A stretch of 64,000 nt of DNA from Phenylobacterium soli. Lineage in GTDB: Bacteria; Pseudomonadota; Alphaproteobacteria; Caulobacterales; Caulobacteraceae. The first letter of the stretch is position 1, and each line of letters begins with the position of its first letter. The notes beneath the pieces were generated by a model. The model saw only the letters and a list, made by a program, of their open reading frames with translations, did not search any database and had not been told where the DNA came from. Positions 7,299 to 15,343 of the stretch are shown here, piece by piece. Location: positions 2,542,001-2,606,000 of the forward strand of contig NZ_QFYQ01000001.1 in assembly GCF_003254475.1 (NCBI RefSeq). Direction: 5' to 3'. The position numbers and the translations under genes are program-made.

Positions 7299-8292
7299 GG
7301 TCGAGGTTCCGCATCCGCGGGAGGTCTTCGAACTGGAAGGCCACGTGGCCGAGGAGGAGGCCTTCGAGGCCTCCCGCGCCAGGGGGCGGCTGCACCATGC
7401 TTGGCTGCTCACCGGGCCCGAGGGGGTGGGCAAGGCCACCTTCGCCTACCGCGCCGCCCGCCGGCTGCTCGGCGCGGCGCCGGACCCGTCACACGGCGTG
7501 CTGGGCGCCGATCCCGAGCACCCGGTGAGCCGACAGGTCGCCGCCCGTTCGCATCCCGACCTCCTGGTGCTGGAGCGTGTCGGCGAGGACGGCAAGCCGC
7601 GCAAGGTTATCCCGGTGGACGACGCGCGCAGGCTCTCGGAATTCTTCTCCAAGTCGCCCGCCAGCGCGCCGCACCGCGTGGCCATCATCGACGCCGCCGA
7701 CGACCTCAATATGAATGCGGCCAACGCCCTGCTGAAGACCCTGGAGGAGCCGCCGCCGCGGGGCGTGCTGCTGATGGTCAGCCATTCGCCCGGGCGGCTG
7801 TTGGCGACGATCCGGTCACGCTGCCGCAGGCTGGCGTTCCAGCCGCTGGACCTGGAGGTGGCCGCCGAGTTCGTGCGCCGGCGCGCGGACGTCAACACTG
7901 AGGAGGCGCTGAGGCTAGCGAGCATGGGGCAGGGGGCTCCGGGCCGGGCGCTGCAACTGGCGGCCGCCGGGGCCATCGTGGTCGACGACGCGGCCCGCGC
8001 GATCCTCGCCGAGCTGCCGCGGCTGGACGAGAGCCTGGCGCTCTCGCTCGCCGATCGCTTCCGGGGCGGGGAGGGGCCGACCCAGTTCAACCTGCTGTTC
8101 GAGCGCCTCGCCGAGCGGGTGCACGCCCAGGCCTCGCGCCTGGCCGAGGAGGGGGTGGGACCGCTTGATCGCTGGGCCCAGGCGTGGGAGACGCTCCAGC
8201 GCCTGCCGCGGGAGGTCGAGGCCCTGAACCTCGACCGCACGGATGCGCTCTTTTCGGCGCTCACCGAACTGCGTCAGGCGGCCCGCGCCTAG
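7291..8292 (+). CDS. holB: DNA polymerase III delta' subunit
   Basis: A 333-aa AAA+ clamp-loader subunit, close in length to E. coli HolB (334 aa). It has the P-loop-like GPEGVGKATFAYRAARRLL, the Walker B-like IDAADDLNMNAANALLKTLEEPP and the sensor 1/SRC region SRCRRLAFQPLD, where the Arg contacts the neighbouring subunit's ATP site. The delta' subunit is the stator of the gamma complex that loads the sliding clamp. The Cys residues of the zinc module found in gamma/tau are absent, as expected for delta'. The start overlaps the end of tmk by eight bases, so the two are probably translationally coupled. Confidence 0.93.
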   Translation: MAEVEVPHPREVFELEGHVAEEEAFEASRARGRLHHAWLLTGPEGVGKATFAYRAARRLLGAAPDPSHGVLGADPEHPVSRQVAARSHPDLLVLERVGEDGKPRKVIPVDDARRLSEFFSKSPASAPHRVAIIDAADDLNMNAANALLKTLEEPPPRGVLLMVSHSPGRLLATIRSRCRRLAFQPLDLEVAAEFVRRRADVNTEEALRLASMGQGAPGRALQLAAAGAIVVDDAARAILAELPRLDESLALSLADRFRGGEGPTQFNLLFERLAERVHAQASRLAEEGVGPLDRWAQAWETLQRLPREVEALNLDRTDALFSALTELRQAARA

Positions 8293-8315
8293 GCGCATCC
8301 GAGACCCTCGCTCGA

Positions 8316-9092
8316 ATGCTCATCGACAGCCACGTCAACCTGCACGCTCCCGCCTTCGACGAGGACCGCGAAGCGGTCATCGCGCGCGCGCTCGCGTCCG
8401 GCGTCCGGTTGATGGTCAACATCTGCGACAAGGTCTCGAACTACGAGAAGGTCCGACTGGTCGCCCAGCATCCGGACATCTGGTGCACCGTCGGCACGCA
8501 CCCGCACGAGGCGAAGGAGGATCCGGACCTCTCGCCGAGGACCCTGGTCGACATCGCCACCGATCCCCGGGTCGTCGGCATCGGCGAGTGCGGCCTCGAT
8601 TTCCATTACGACCTCAGCCCGCGAGACATTCAGGCCAAGGTGTTCCGCGCCCATGTGGCCGCCGCGCGCGAGACCGGCCTGCCGCTCGTGGTCCACACCC
8701 GCGAGGCCGATGCGGTGATGGGCGAGATCCTCGAGGAAGAGCATGCCAAGGGCGCCTTCCGGATCCTGATGCACTGCTACACCTCGGGCGCGGAGCTCGC
8801 CCGGCGGGCGGCGGCGCTCGGCGCCTGGTTCTCCGTTTCCGGCATCGCCACCTTCAAGGCGGCCGAGGACGTGCGCGAGGTGATCCGCCACATGCCGGGC
8901 GATCGCATCATCCTCGAAACGGACTGCCCCTATCTCGCGCCGACGCCCTACCGCGGGCGCCGCAACGAGCCGGCCTTCCTGCCGCAGGTCGCAGCCAAGC
9001 TGGCCGAGGTCCGCGGCTGGACGCCCGCGGAGACCGAGGCGCGCACGGCCGACGCCTTCTTCGCCCTCTTCGACCGGATCCCGCGGCCATGA
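8316..9092 (+). CDS. tatD: TatD-family metal-dependent DNase
   Basis: A 258-aa TIM-barrel hydrolase of the TatD family. It carries GTHPHEAKED (metal His pair), the GIGECGLDFHYD motif with the bridging Glu, LVVHTREAD, LMHCYTSG and, near the end, LETDCPYLAPTPYRG with the conserved Asp. The N-terminal motif reads DSHVNLH where many paralogues have DSHCHLD. The genuine E. coli TatD also has Asn at the second position. TatD enzymes are 3'-5' exonucleases linked to DNA repair. The ATG at 8316 begins 24 bases after holB; the stop overlaps the next start as ATGA. Confidence 0.9.
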   Translation: MLIDSHVNLHAPAFDEDREAVIARALASGVRLMVNICDKVSNYEKVRLVAQHPDIWCTVGTHPHEAKEDPDLSPRTLVDIATDPRVVGIGECGLDFHYDLSPRDIQAKVFRAHVAAARETGLPLVVHTREADAVMGEILEEEHAKGAFRILMHCYTSGAELARRAAALGAWFSVSGIATFKAAEDVREVIRHMPGDRIILETDCPYLAPTPYRGRRNEPAFLPQVAAKLAEVRGWTPAETEARTADAFFALFDRIPRP

Positions 9093-9940
9093 GCGCCTCG
9101 GCGGGCGGAATTCTGGAGATCACCATCCTGGGCTCCGGCTCCTCGGGCGGCGTGCCGCGCGCCGACGGCGAATGGGGCGCCTGCGATCCCGGCGATCCGC
9201 GGAACCTGCGCAGCCGTTGCTCGATGCTGGTGCGGCGTAGGGGCCAGGAGCCGTTCCTGGAGACCACGGCGCTGGTCGACACCTCGCCGGACCTGCGGCT
9301 GCAGACCGCCCGCGCCGGAGTGAAGCGCATCGACGCGGTGCTGTTCACCCATGACCACGCCGACCAGGTGCACGGCATCGACGACGTGCGCGCCTTCTTC
9401 CTTCGCCAGCGCGCGAGGCTTCCGGCCTACATGGACGAAGCCACCGAAGCCTCCCTGATGCGGCGCTTCGGCTATGTGTTCGAAGGCGAGGGCGGCTATC
9501 CGGCGATCCTCGACAGGCGCCGGCTCCCGGCCCATGGCGAGCGCTGGACGGTGGAGGGGCCTTCCGGCGCCATTCCGGTCGTCACCTTCGACCAGGACCA
9601 TGGCGGCGTCCGCTCGGTGGGCTACCGGTTCGGGGACGTCGCCTATTCGAGCGACGTGGTGAACCTGGACGAGGCCGCGTTCGAGGCGCTGGCGGGGGTG
9701 GACGTCTGGATCGTCGACGCTCTGCGCTGGCGACCGCACCCGACCCACGCCCACGTCGAACGGGCGCTGGAGTGGATCGCGCAGGTTCGGCCCAGGCGCG
9801 CCATCCTGACGAATCTGCATATCGACCTCGACTTCGAGGATCTGGCGAAGCAACTGCCGAGCGGCGTGGAGCCGGCGTTCGACGGGCTTCGCTTCGAACA
9901 TGAGCTGGGGTCTGAATTCTTCAATGAAACCGTCGCTTAA
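9089..9940 (+). CDS. MBL-fold metallohydrolase, PhnP-like
   Basis: A 283-aa metallo-beta-lactamase-fold protein. The N-terminus has the family strand ITILGSGSSGGVPR. The metal-binding motif reads THDHADQVHG (residues 87-96), so the canonical HxHxDH is HxHxDQ. VTFDQDHGG and YSSDVVNLDEAAFEAL (further ligands) and the late ILTNLHIDLDFEDL are present. PhnP-type enzymes are phosphodiesterases that open cyclic phosphates; whether this one does is an inference. It overlaps tatD by four bases (ATGA) and purN by 17 bases, so it sits in the tmk-holB-tatD operon. Confidence 0.82.
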   Translation: MSASAGGILEITILGSGSSGGVPRADGEWGACDPGDPRNLRSRCSMLVRRRGQEPFLETTALVDTSPDLRLQTARAGVKRIDAVLFTHDHADQVHGIDDVRAFFLRQRARLPAYMDEATEASLMRRFGYVFEGEGGYPAILDRRRLPAHGERWTVEGPSGAIPVVTFDQDHGGVRSVGYRFGDVAYSSDVVNLDEAAFEALAGVDVWIVDALRWRPHPTHAHVERALEWIAQVRPRRAILTNLHIDLDFEDLAKQLPSGVEPAFDGLRFEHELGSEFFNETVA

Positions 9941-10523
9941 GCTCGGTTTCCTCGCGTCTGGCGCAGGCTCGAGCGCGCAGGCGATTGTCGCTGCGATCCG
10001 GTCCGGAGAGCTGGCGGCCGAGCCGCGGCTGATGGTCAGCAACAACAAGAGCGCCGCCGCGCTCGAATTCGCCCGCAGCCAGAAGATTCCGGCGCTCTGT
10101 ATCCCGACGCAGGCCGATCCTGCCGCGGCCGATGCGGCGCTGGCCGAGGCGCTGGCCAGCCATGGGGTCGAACTCGTTGTCTTGTCAGGCTATTTGCGCC
10201 AGCTCGGACCCAAGACCCTGGCGCGTTACGCCGGCCGGGTGATCAACATCCATCCGGGTCCGCTGCCGCGGTTCGGCGGTCACGGCATGTACGGCCGACG
10301 CGTCCACGAGGCGGTGCTGGCGGCCGGTGTGTCGGAGAGCGGCGTGGCTATCCACCTGGTCGACGAGGAATACGACCACGGACCGACACTGGCGGCGCGC
10401 AGCGTGCCGGTGGAGAGCGGCGACACCGTCGAGACGCTGGAAGCCCGCGTGCGGGCGGCGGAGCCGTCGTTCTTCGTCGAGACCCTGCAGAAGGTGGCGC
10501 GGGGCGAGCTCCAGCTGCCCTGA
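9924..10523 (+). CDS. PurN-like formyltransferase family protein
   Basis: A 199-aa formyltransferase-fold protein. SGAGSSAQ near the N-terminus matches the phosphate-binding loop of GAR transformylase. The catalytic Asn-His pair is in VINIHPGPLPRFGGHGMYG, and the catalytic Asp in VDEEYDHGPTLAARS, all in PurN order. The loop after NIHPG differs from E. coli-type PurN (usually P.G.HT). It probably transfers formyl from 10-formyl-THF to GAR or to a related amine. The ATG at 9924 overlaps the MBL gene by 17 bases. Its position beside tatD rather than purM leaves room for another substrate. Confidence 0.72.
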   Translation: MKPSLKLGFLASGAGSSAQAIVAAIRSGELAAEPRLMVSNNKSAAALEFARSQKIPALCIPTQADPAAADAALAEALASHGVELVVLSGYLRQLGPKTLARYAGRVINIHPGPLPRFGGHGMYGRRVHEAVLAAGVSESGVAIHLVDEEYDHGPTLAARSVPVESGDTVETLEARVRAAEPSFFVETLQKVARGELQLP

Positions 10524-10566
10524 TTCCCTCGTCTGATATTTCCGATAATCTATCTTAGGCGATAAA

Positions 10567-10582
10567 CGGAGCTGCGGCTCCG
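10567..10582 (+). terminator. Compact hairpin after the purN-like gene
   Basis: CGGAGC and GCTCCG form a perfect 6-bp stem around the loop TGCG, 44 bases past the purN-like stop. No T-run follows on the plus strand. It may end the tmk-holB-tatD-MBL-purN transcript before the SIMPL gene. Confidence 0.35.
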
Positions 10583-10633
10583 CTCGTTGACATCTCGCCC
10601 CTCGCGACCCTCTCCTCGGCCTGGAGGTGGCGC

Positions 10634-11353
10634 ATGGCCGATCGACAGCTTCTTCTCGGGATCAGCGCGGCGGCGCTGGTGGCCGTTGGTCTTGTCGCGG
10701 GCGGCGCCCTCGTCGGCCGCAGCCTCGAGCATTTCCGGACGGCCGACCGCACCGTGACCGTGCGCGGTCTTTCGGAGCGGATCGTCAAGGCGGACATGGC
10801 CGTGTTGCCGATTCCGTTCGCGGCCGCCGGCGATTCCCTCGACGCCGTGCAGTCCAAGATCGATGCGGACGTCGCCACCGTGCGCCGCTTCCTGACGGCC
10901 CAGGGTTTCAAGCCCGACGAGATCGACCTTGGAAAGCTCGAGGTCAGCGACCGCTTCGCCCAGGAATACCAGCCGAACCAGCCCCAGGCGCGCTATCGCG
11001 TGGCCCAGACGGTCATCGTCCGCAGCACCAATGTGGACCTTGTCCAGGCCGCGACCCGGCGTCTCGACGCCCTGGTGCGCGGCGGTGTGGTCCTGCAGAA
11101 CTACCAGGGCCCGTCGTACCTCTTCACGCGGCTCAACGACGTGCGTCCCGCGATGATCGCCGAGGCCACCGCGAGCGCCCGCTCCGGCGCCCAGCAGTTT
11201 GCGCACGATTCCGGTTCCGCCCTCGGCCTGATCCGCGAGGCCACCCAGGGCTCCTTCGAGATCCTCGGACGCGACGAGATCGGCTACGACGCCAACGCCC
11301 AGGTATTCAAAAAAGTGCGTGTGGTGACCACGGTCAGGTACCAGCTGCGCTGA
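10634..11353 (+). CDS. SIMPL (DUF541) domain protein, membrane-anchored
   Basis: A 239-aa protein with one N-terminal hydrophobic helix (residues 6-28, LLLGISAAALVAVGLVAGGA) that is either an uncleaved anchor or a signal peptide. A SIMPL/DUF541 fold follows: TVTVRGLSERIVKADMAVLPI starts the domain, and the C-terminal VFKKVRVVTTVRYQL strand closes it. SIMPL proteins are periplasmic and include BP26 of Brucella, which forms a channel-like oligomer; their function is poorly known. A clear ribosome-binding site, CTGGAGG, lies about seven bases before the ATG. It stands alone between two hairpins. Confidence 0.8.
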   Translation: MADRQLLLGISAAALVAVGLVAGGALVGRSLEHFRTADRTVTVRGLSERIVKADMAVLPIPFAAAGDSLDAVQSKIDADVATVRRFLTAQGFKPDEIDLGKLEVSDRFAQEYQPNQPQARYRVAQTVIVRSTNVDLVQAATRRLDALVRGGVVLQNYQGPSYLFTRLNDVRPAMIAEATASARSGAQQFAHDSGSALGLIREATQGSFEILGRDEIGYDANAQVFKKVRVVTTVRYQLR

Positions 11354-11380
11354 ACCATCACGAACAGTTTGCGTGACGGT
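11354..11380 (+). terminator. Weak hairpin after the SIMPL gene
   Basis: TCACG and CGTGA (11358-11376) pair around a 9-base loop, extended by ACC and GGT with one mismatched base between. The site begins at the SIMPL stop codon and lies before the next gene. No T-run is present. Confidence 0.25.
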
Positions 11381-11431
11381 TCCCCGCTCCCTACCTAAGT
11401 TATTACTGAACACGAGGAGGGAGCCCCTTCC

Positions 11432-11920
11432 ATGCGTATCATCGCCCTCGCCGCCGCCCTCGCCCTTGCCGCGGGCGCCCAGGCCCTGGCCGCGCCGCCC
11501 CAGGTTGACGTGACCATCGGCCCCGCGCTGCAGGCCAAGGCGGAAAAGACCTACGGCGTGCGCGACGTCCGCGAGCTTGCCGAGGAGCTGAAGCAGGGCG
11601 TGGAGCGCCGCCTCGCGCGGAGCGGCGCCTATCCCGACGCGCGCGTCGAGCTGACCCTGGTCGACGCCGTTCCCAACCGTCCGACGTTCAAGCAGATGAC
11701 GGACAAGCCCGGCCTGTCCTTCGAGAGCTTCGGGGTCGGCGGCGCCAGGATCGAAGGCCGGATCGTCGCTGCCGACGGTAAGGTCACGCCGCTCGCCTAC
11801 CAGTACTATGAGACCGACATCCGCTGGGCTCGCCACCAGTCCACCTGGGCCGACGCCGATTGGACGATCCAGCGCTTCTCCTACGGGCTGGCCGGCGCCG
11901 AGACGTTCGCCCGGCGCTGA
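11432..11920 (+). CDS. Exported protein of unknown function
   Basis: I do not recognise this 162-aa protein. It begins with a clear Sec signal peptide (positive MR, a run of Ala/Leu, then AQALA before APPQ), so it should be periplasmic. The mature part has one conserved-looking core, TYGVRDVRELAEELKQGVERRL, followed by ARVELTLVDAVPNRPTF and a strand-rich C-terminus ending DWTIQRFSYGLAG. It has no Cys and no obvious catalytic motif. The ribosome-binding site GAGGAGGGAG precedes the ATG. It stands between the SIMPL gene and mazG with gaps of about 80 bases on each side. Confidence 0.7.
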   Translation: MRIIALAAALALAAGAQALAAPPQVDVTIGPALQAKAEKTYGVRDVRELAEELKQGVERRLARSGAYPDARVELTLVDAVPNRPTFKQMTDKPGLSFESFGVGGARIEGRIVAADGKVTPLAYQYYETDIRWARHQSTWADADWTIQRFSYGLAGAETFARR

Positions 11921-12003
11921 TCCCTTGAAGGGCGTTGCGTCGCTGCGCGGCGCGCGGTCTGATCGCCCCGCGCCGATCCGGCTGTTCGGCGCCCGGGAGT
12001 CCC

Positions 12004-12825
12004 ATGACCAAGCCTGCCCCGCCCGCCGACCTTCGGCCCATCGACCGTCTGCTGGCCATCATGGCGCGTCTTCGGGATCGCCAGGACGGTTGCCCGTGGG
12101 ATCTCGAGCAGACGTTCGCCACCATCGCGCCCTACACCATTGAGGAAGCCTACGAGGTAGCCGACGCCATCGAGCGAGGCGACCTCTCGGAGCTGAAGGA
12201 AGAGCTGGGCGACCTCCTCCTGCAGGTGGTCTTCCATTCCCGCATGGCCGAGGAACAGGGGCTGTTCGACTTCGAGGACGTGGCCCGCGCCATCAACGAC
12301 AAGATGGTCCGTCGCCATCCGCACGTGTTCGGCTCGGAGACCTACGCTTCCCTGGCCGACCAGAAGCAGGGCTGGGAACAACTCAAGGCGGCCGAGCGCG
12401 CGGGGAAGAACGCCGGCAAGGCCGACAGCCTGCTGGATGACGTTCCGGTCGGCCTGCCCGCCCTCACCCGGGCCGTGAAGCTCTCCAGACGCGCCGCGGG
12501 CGTCGGCTTCGTCTGGCCCTCGGCCAAGGAAGTGCTGGAGAAGCTCGACGAGGAGGTCGAGGAGCTGAAGGCCGAGATCGCCGCCGGCGACCTCGACAAG
12601 GCCCGCCAGGAGATGGGCGACGTGCTCTTCGTCGTGGCCAACCTCGCCCGCACGCTGGAGGTCGACCCGGAAGATGCGCTGCGCGCCACCAACGCCAAGT
12701 TCACCCGCCGCTTCCATTATATCGAGCAGCGTCTCGCGGAACGGGGCAAGACTCCGGCCGAGTCCGACCTCGCCGAGATGGACGCCCTGTGGGACGAGAT
12801 CCGCGCGGCCGACAAGAAGGCCTAG
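12004..12825 (+). CDS. mazG: Nucleoside triphosphate pyrophosphohydrolase MazG
   Basis: A 273-aa protein with two MazG domains. The first holds CPWDLEQTFATIAPYTIEEAYEVADAI with the metal-binding EE..E pattern and LKEELGDLLLQVVFHSRMAEE. The second holds EEVEELKAEIAAGD and EMGDVLFVVANLAR. MazG hydrolyses non-canonical and canonical (d)NTPs to the monophosphate. The ATG at 12004 has GGGAG just upstream; an upstream in-frame Met would add an Arg-rich tail without family similarity. It converges on hflX, sharing CTAG with it so that the stop codons overlap. Confidence 0.92.
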   Translation: MTKPAPPADLRPIDRLLAIMARLRDRQDGCPWDLEQTFATIAPYTIEEAYEVADAIERGDLSELKEELGDLLLQVVFHSRMAEEQGLFDFEDVARAINDKMVRRHPHVFGSETYASLADQKQGWEQLKAAERAGKNAGKADSLLDDVPVGLPALTRAVKLSRRAAGVGFVWPSAKEVLEKLDEEVEELKAEIAAGDLDKARQEMGDVLFVVANLARTLEVDPEDALRATNAKFTRRFHYIEQRLAERGKTPAESDLAEMDALWDEIRAADKKA

Positions 12826-14138
12826 TTTCCGCGCACCTCGGCGTGCGGAAAGAGCTGCTCGAACTGACCGAGGGCCTGGGGCGTCAGGCTGACGGCCAGG
12901 CGCACCGAGCCGTCCTTGCCGTCGTTGCGCTCCAGCACCCGGCCATGGCGATAGAGCCAGGCGATCGCGGCCCCCTCGCCCGCCGGCGCATAGACGTCGA
13001 TGGGCGGCGCCTCGTCGACCAGGCCGGCCACCGTCCGGAGCAGCTCGTCGCAGCCCTCCCCAGTCACGGCGGAGACGAGGATGGCCGGCGGATGGGCGCG
13101 CCGGGCGTCGCCTTCGGCCGCCGCGCGCGCGTCGGCGTCGAGCAGGTCGGCCTTGTTCCAGACCTCGAGGATTCGGCGCTCGTCCATGTCGACGCCCAGC
13201 CGGTCCAGCACCTCGCGCACGTCCGCCGCCTGGGCGTCGCTCTCCTCGCTGGCGATATCGCGGACGTGCAGGATGACGTCCGCCTCGCGGACCTCCTCGA
13301 GGGTCGCCCGGAAAGCCTCCACCAGCTCGTGCGGGAGGTCGGAAATGAAGCCCACCGTATCGGAGAGGATCGCCGGCCGCCCGTCGGGTAGCCGGAGGGT
13401 CCGGATGGTCGGATCGAGGGTGGCGAACAGCAGGTTCTCCGCCAGCACCTCGGCCTGGGTGACGCGGTTGAACAGGGTCGACTTGCCGGCGTTGGTGTAG
13501 CCGACCAGCGCCACCGTCGGATACGGCACGCGCTTGCGGGCCGAGCGCTGCAGGGTGCGCGTGCGGCGCACCTCCTGCAGTTCCTTCTTGAGCTTGGTGA
13601 TCTTCTCCGAGATCAGTCGCCGGTCGGTCTCGATCTGGGTCTCGCCCGGACCGCCCATGACGCCGAAGCCGCCGCGCTGGCGCTCCAGGTGGGTCCAGGT
13701 CCTGACCAGGCGCGAGCGCTCGTACGTCAGGCGCGCGAGCTCCACCTGCAGGCGGCCCTCGCGCGTGCGGGCGCGGCGGGCGAAGATCTCGAGAATGAGC
13801 CCGGTGCGGTCGATGACCTTGCAGTCCCAGGCCTTCTCGAGGTTGCGCTGCTGCACCGGCGTCAGGGCGTCGTCGACGACCGCCACGTCGGCCTCGGCCA
13901 TGCGCACGAGGTCGGCGATCTCGTCCACCTTGCCCCTGCCGAACAGTGTGGCGGGCGTGAGCTTGCGCAGGGGCGCGATGAGGGTCTCGCGCACATCCAG
14001 GTCAAGCGCCTGGGCCAGGCCCACGGCCTCCTCCAGGCGCGCCTCTGCGTCCCGGGAAGGGCCCCGCCCCTCCCGGTCCGGGTGGATCACAACGGCGCCT
14101 TGGACCGGCGCCTCACGATCGATGGATTTGGAACTCAA
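12822..14138 (-). CDS. hflX: Ribosome-associated GTPase HflX
   Basis: A 438-aa GTPase. The N-terminal HflX domain has [11 protein letters not shown] and [14 protein letters not shown], and the coiled linker has [14 protein letters not shown]. The G domain has [14 protein letters not shown] (G1), the G2 Thr in [18 protein letters not shown] (G3) and NKAD (G4). HflX binds the large subunit and splits stalled ribosomes after heat stress. It overlaps hfq upstream by four bases and shares its stop region with convergent mazG. hfq-hflX adjacency is common in proteobacteria. Confidence 0.95.
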   Translation of the reverse strand: MSSKSIDREAPVQGAVVIHPDREGRGPSRDAEARLEEAVGLAQALDLDVRETLIAPLRKLTPATLFGRGKVDEIADLVRMAEADVAVVDDALTPVQQRNLEKAWDCKVIDRTGLILEIFARRARTREGRLQVELARLTYERSRLVRTWTHLERQRGGFGVMGGPGETQIETDRRLISEKITKLKKELQEVRRTRTLQRSARKRVPYPTVALVGYTNAGKSTLFNRVTQAEVLAENLLFATLDPTIRTLRLPDGRPAILSDTVGFISDLPHELVEAFRATLEEVREADVILHVRDIASEESDAQAADVREVLDRLGVDMDERRILEVWNKADLLDADARAAAEGDARRAHPPAILVSAVTGEGCDELLRTVAGLVDEAPPIDVYAPAGEGAAIAWLYRHGRVLERNDGKDGSVRLAVSLTPQALGQFEQLFPHAEVRGN

Positions 14139-14380
14139 TCGTTCTCGTCTTCGGCCGGCTCATACAGCTGCACAGGCTGAGCCGGCATGATGGTGGAGAT
14201 GGCGTGCTTGTAGACGAGCTGCGATTGCCCGTCCCTGCGGAGCAGAACGCAGAAATTGTCGAACCAGCTCACGACACCCTGCAGCTTCACGCCGTTGACC
14301 AGGAAGATGGTGAGCGGCGTCTTCGACTTGCGCACGCTGTTGAGGAAGGTGTCCTGAAGGTTCTGTTTCTTATCGCTCAT
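14135..14380 (-). CDS. hfq: RNA chaperone Hfq
   Basis: An 81-aa protein with both Sm motifs: Sm1 around [20 protein letters not shown] and Sm2 in [13 protein letters not shown], where the YKHAI core binds poly-U ends of small RNAs. It is short compared with E. coli Hfq (102 aa) because it lacks the long C-terminal tail, as is usual in alphaproteobacteria. AGAGG lies upstream of the ATG. It overlaps hflX by four bases. dat lies upstream behind a hairpin, so hfq probably has its own promoter in the 99-base gap. Confidence 0.97.
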   Translation of the reverse strand: MSDKKQNLQDTFLNSVRKSKTPLTIFLVNGVKLQGVVSWFDNFCVLLRRDGQSQLVYKHAISTIMPAQPVQLYEPAEDEND

Positions 14381-14461
14381 CGGCTTGATCGCCTCTTTTG
14401 ATTATCAACGGACGGCCAAGGCGCCGCCCACACACGCAAAGTCACGCTAGACCGGGTTTTG

Positions 14462-14482
14462 TGACGCGCGCAATGCGCGTCA
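14462..14482 (-). terminator. 8-bp hairpin at the end of dat
   Basis: TGACGCGC and GCGCGTCA form a perfect 8-bp stem around the 5-base loop GCAAT. The stem includes the dat stop codon (14480-14482). On the minus strand CAAAACC follows rather than a T-run, so it may stabilise the mRNA 3' end or act as a weak terminator ahead of hfq. Confidence 0.4.
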
Positions 14483-15343
14483 GATGGCCGTGGCCTTCGC
14501 CCGCTCGATATAGAGCCGCCGGAGCTTCATCGCCACCTGGCCGGGCTTGCCGCCGCCGATCGGCTTGCCGTCGAGGCTGACCACGGGCAGCACCAGCGAC
14601 CCGGCGCCCGTGATGAAGGCTTCCTGCGCATGATGGGCGTCGTCAGGCGTGAAAGGCCTTTCGTCGACCGAAAGCCCCTCCTCCGCGATCACGTCCATCA
14701 GGGTGCGGCGGGTGATGCCGCGCAGGATGTTGGCGTTGGTGTCGCGCGTCCGCAGGCGGCCTTCGCGGTCGACGATCCAGGCGTTGGAAGAAGCGCCTTC
14801 CGTCACGAACCCGAGCTCGTCGACGAACCAGGCTTCGGCGGCGCCGGCCTCGCGCGCCTTCTGCTTGGCGAGCGCATTGGGTAGCAGGCCCACGGTCTTG
14901 ATGTCGCAGCGGCCCCAGCGGTTCTCCGGCGTGGTGACGACGCCCACGCCCTTGGCCGCCTTGGCCTCGCTGACGGTCCGGTCGACCATGCTGACGGTGA
15001 TCACCACGCTGGGTGCGATCGGGTTCAGTGGGAAGGCGTGTTCGCGGGGCGCGACGCCGCGGCTGACCTGCAGGTAGACCATGCCCTCGCGGACCCGGTT
15101 CCGCCGCAGTGCCTCCTTGAGCACGATCGTCAGGGCCTTGCGGCTCATCGGCATGTCGATCGAGAGCTCTGAGAGGCTGCGCTCCAAGCGTGCGAAGTGC
15201 CCCTCGGCGTCGGCCAGCTTGCCGCCGAACACCGCCCAGACCTCATAGACCGCGTCGGCCAGCTGATAGCCGCGGTCCTCGATGTGGACCACGGCCTCGC
15301 CATGGGGAACGAACCGGCCGTTGACGTAGGCGATGCGCCCCAT
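14480..15343 (-). CDS. D-amino-acid aminotransferase (class IV, PLP)
   Basis: A 287-aa class IV aminotransferase. The PLP-binding Lys is in CDIKTVGLLPNALAKQ. VTEGASSNAWIVDREG and TRDTNANILRGITR hold the PLP phosphate, typical of D-alanine or D-amino-acid aminotransferases rather than the branched-chain type. It should interconvert D-amino acids and keto acids, for instance feeding D-Ala or D-Glu pools for peptidoglycan. It begins on the last base of the ntrX stop region (1-base overlap), so it belongs to the ntr operon. An amine donor-acceptor role in nitrogen regulation is possible but unproven. Confidence 0.82.
   Translation of the reverse strand: MGRIAYVNGRFVPHGEAVVHIEDRGYQLADAVYEVWAVFGGKLADAEGHFARLERSLSELSIDMPMSRKALTIVLKEALRRNRVREGMVYLQVSRGVAPREHAFPLNPIAPSVVITVSMVDRTVSEAKAAKGVGVVTTPENRWGRCDIKTVGLLPNALAKQKAREAGAAEAWFVDELGFVTEGASSNAWIVDREGRLRTRDTNANILRGITRRTLMDVIAEEGLSVDERPFTPDDAHHAQEAFITGAGSLVLPVVSLDGKPIGGGKPGQVAMKLRRLYIERAKATAI

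Noticed and set aside
8316..8345. TatD with Asn for the second His of the N-terminal HxH
   Set aside because: Genuine E. coli TatD also has Asn at this position (GVNL), so the change is normal for the subfamily.
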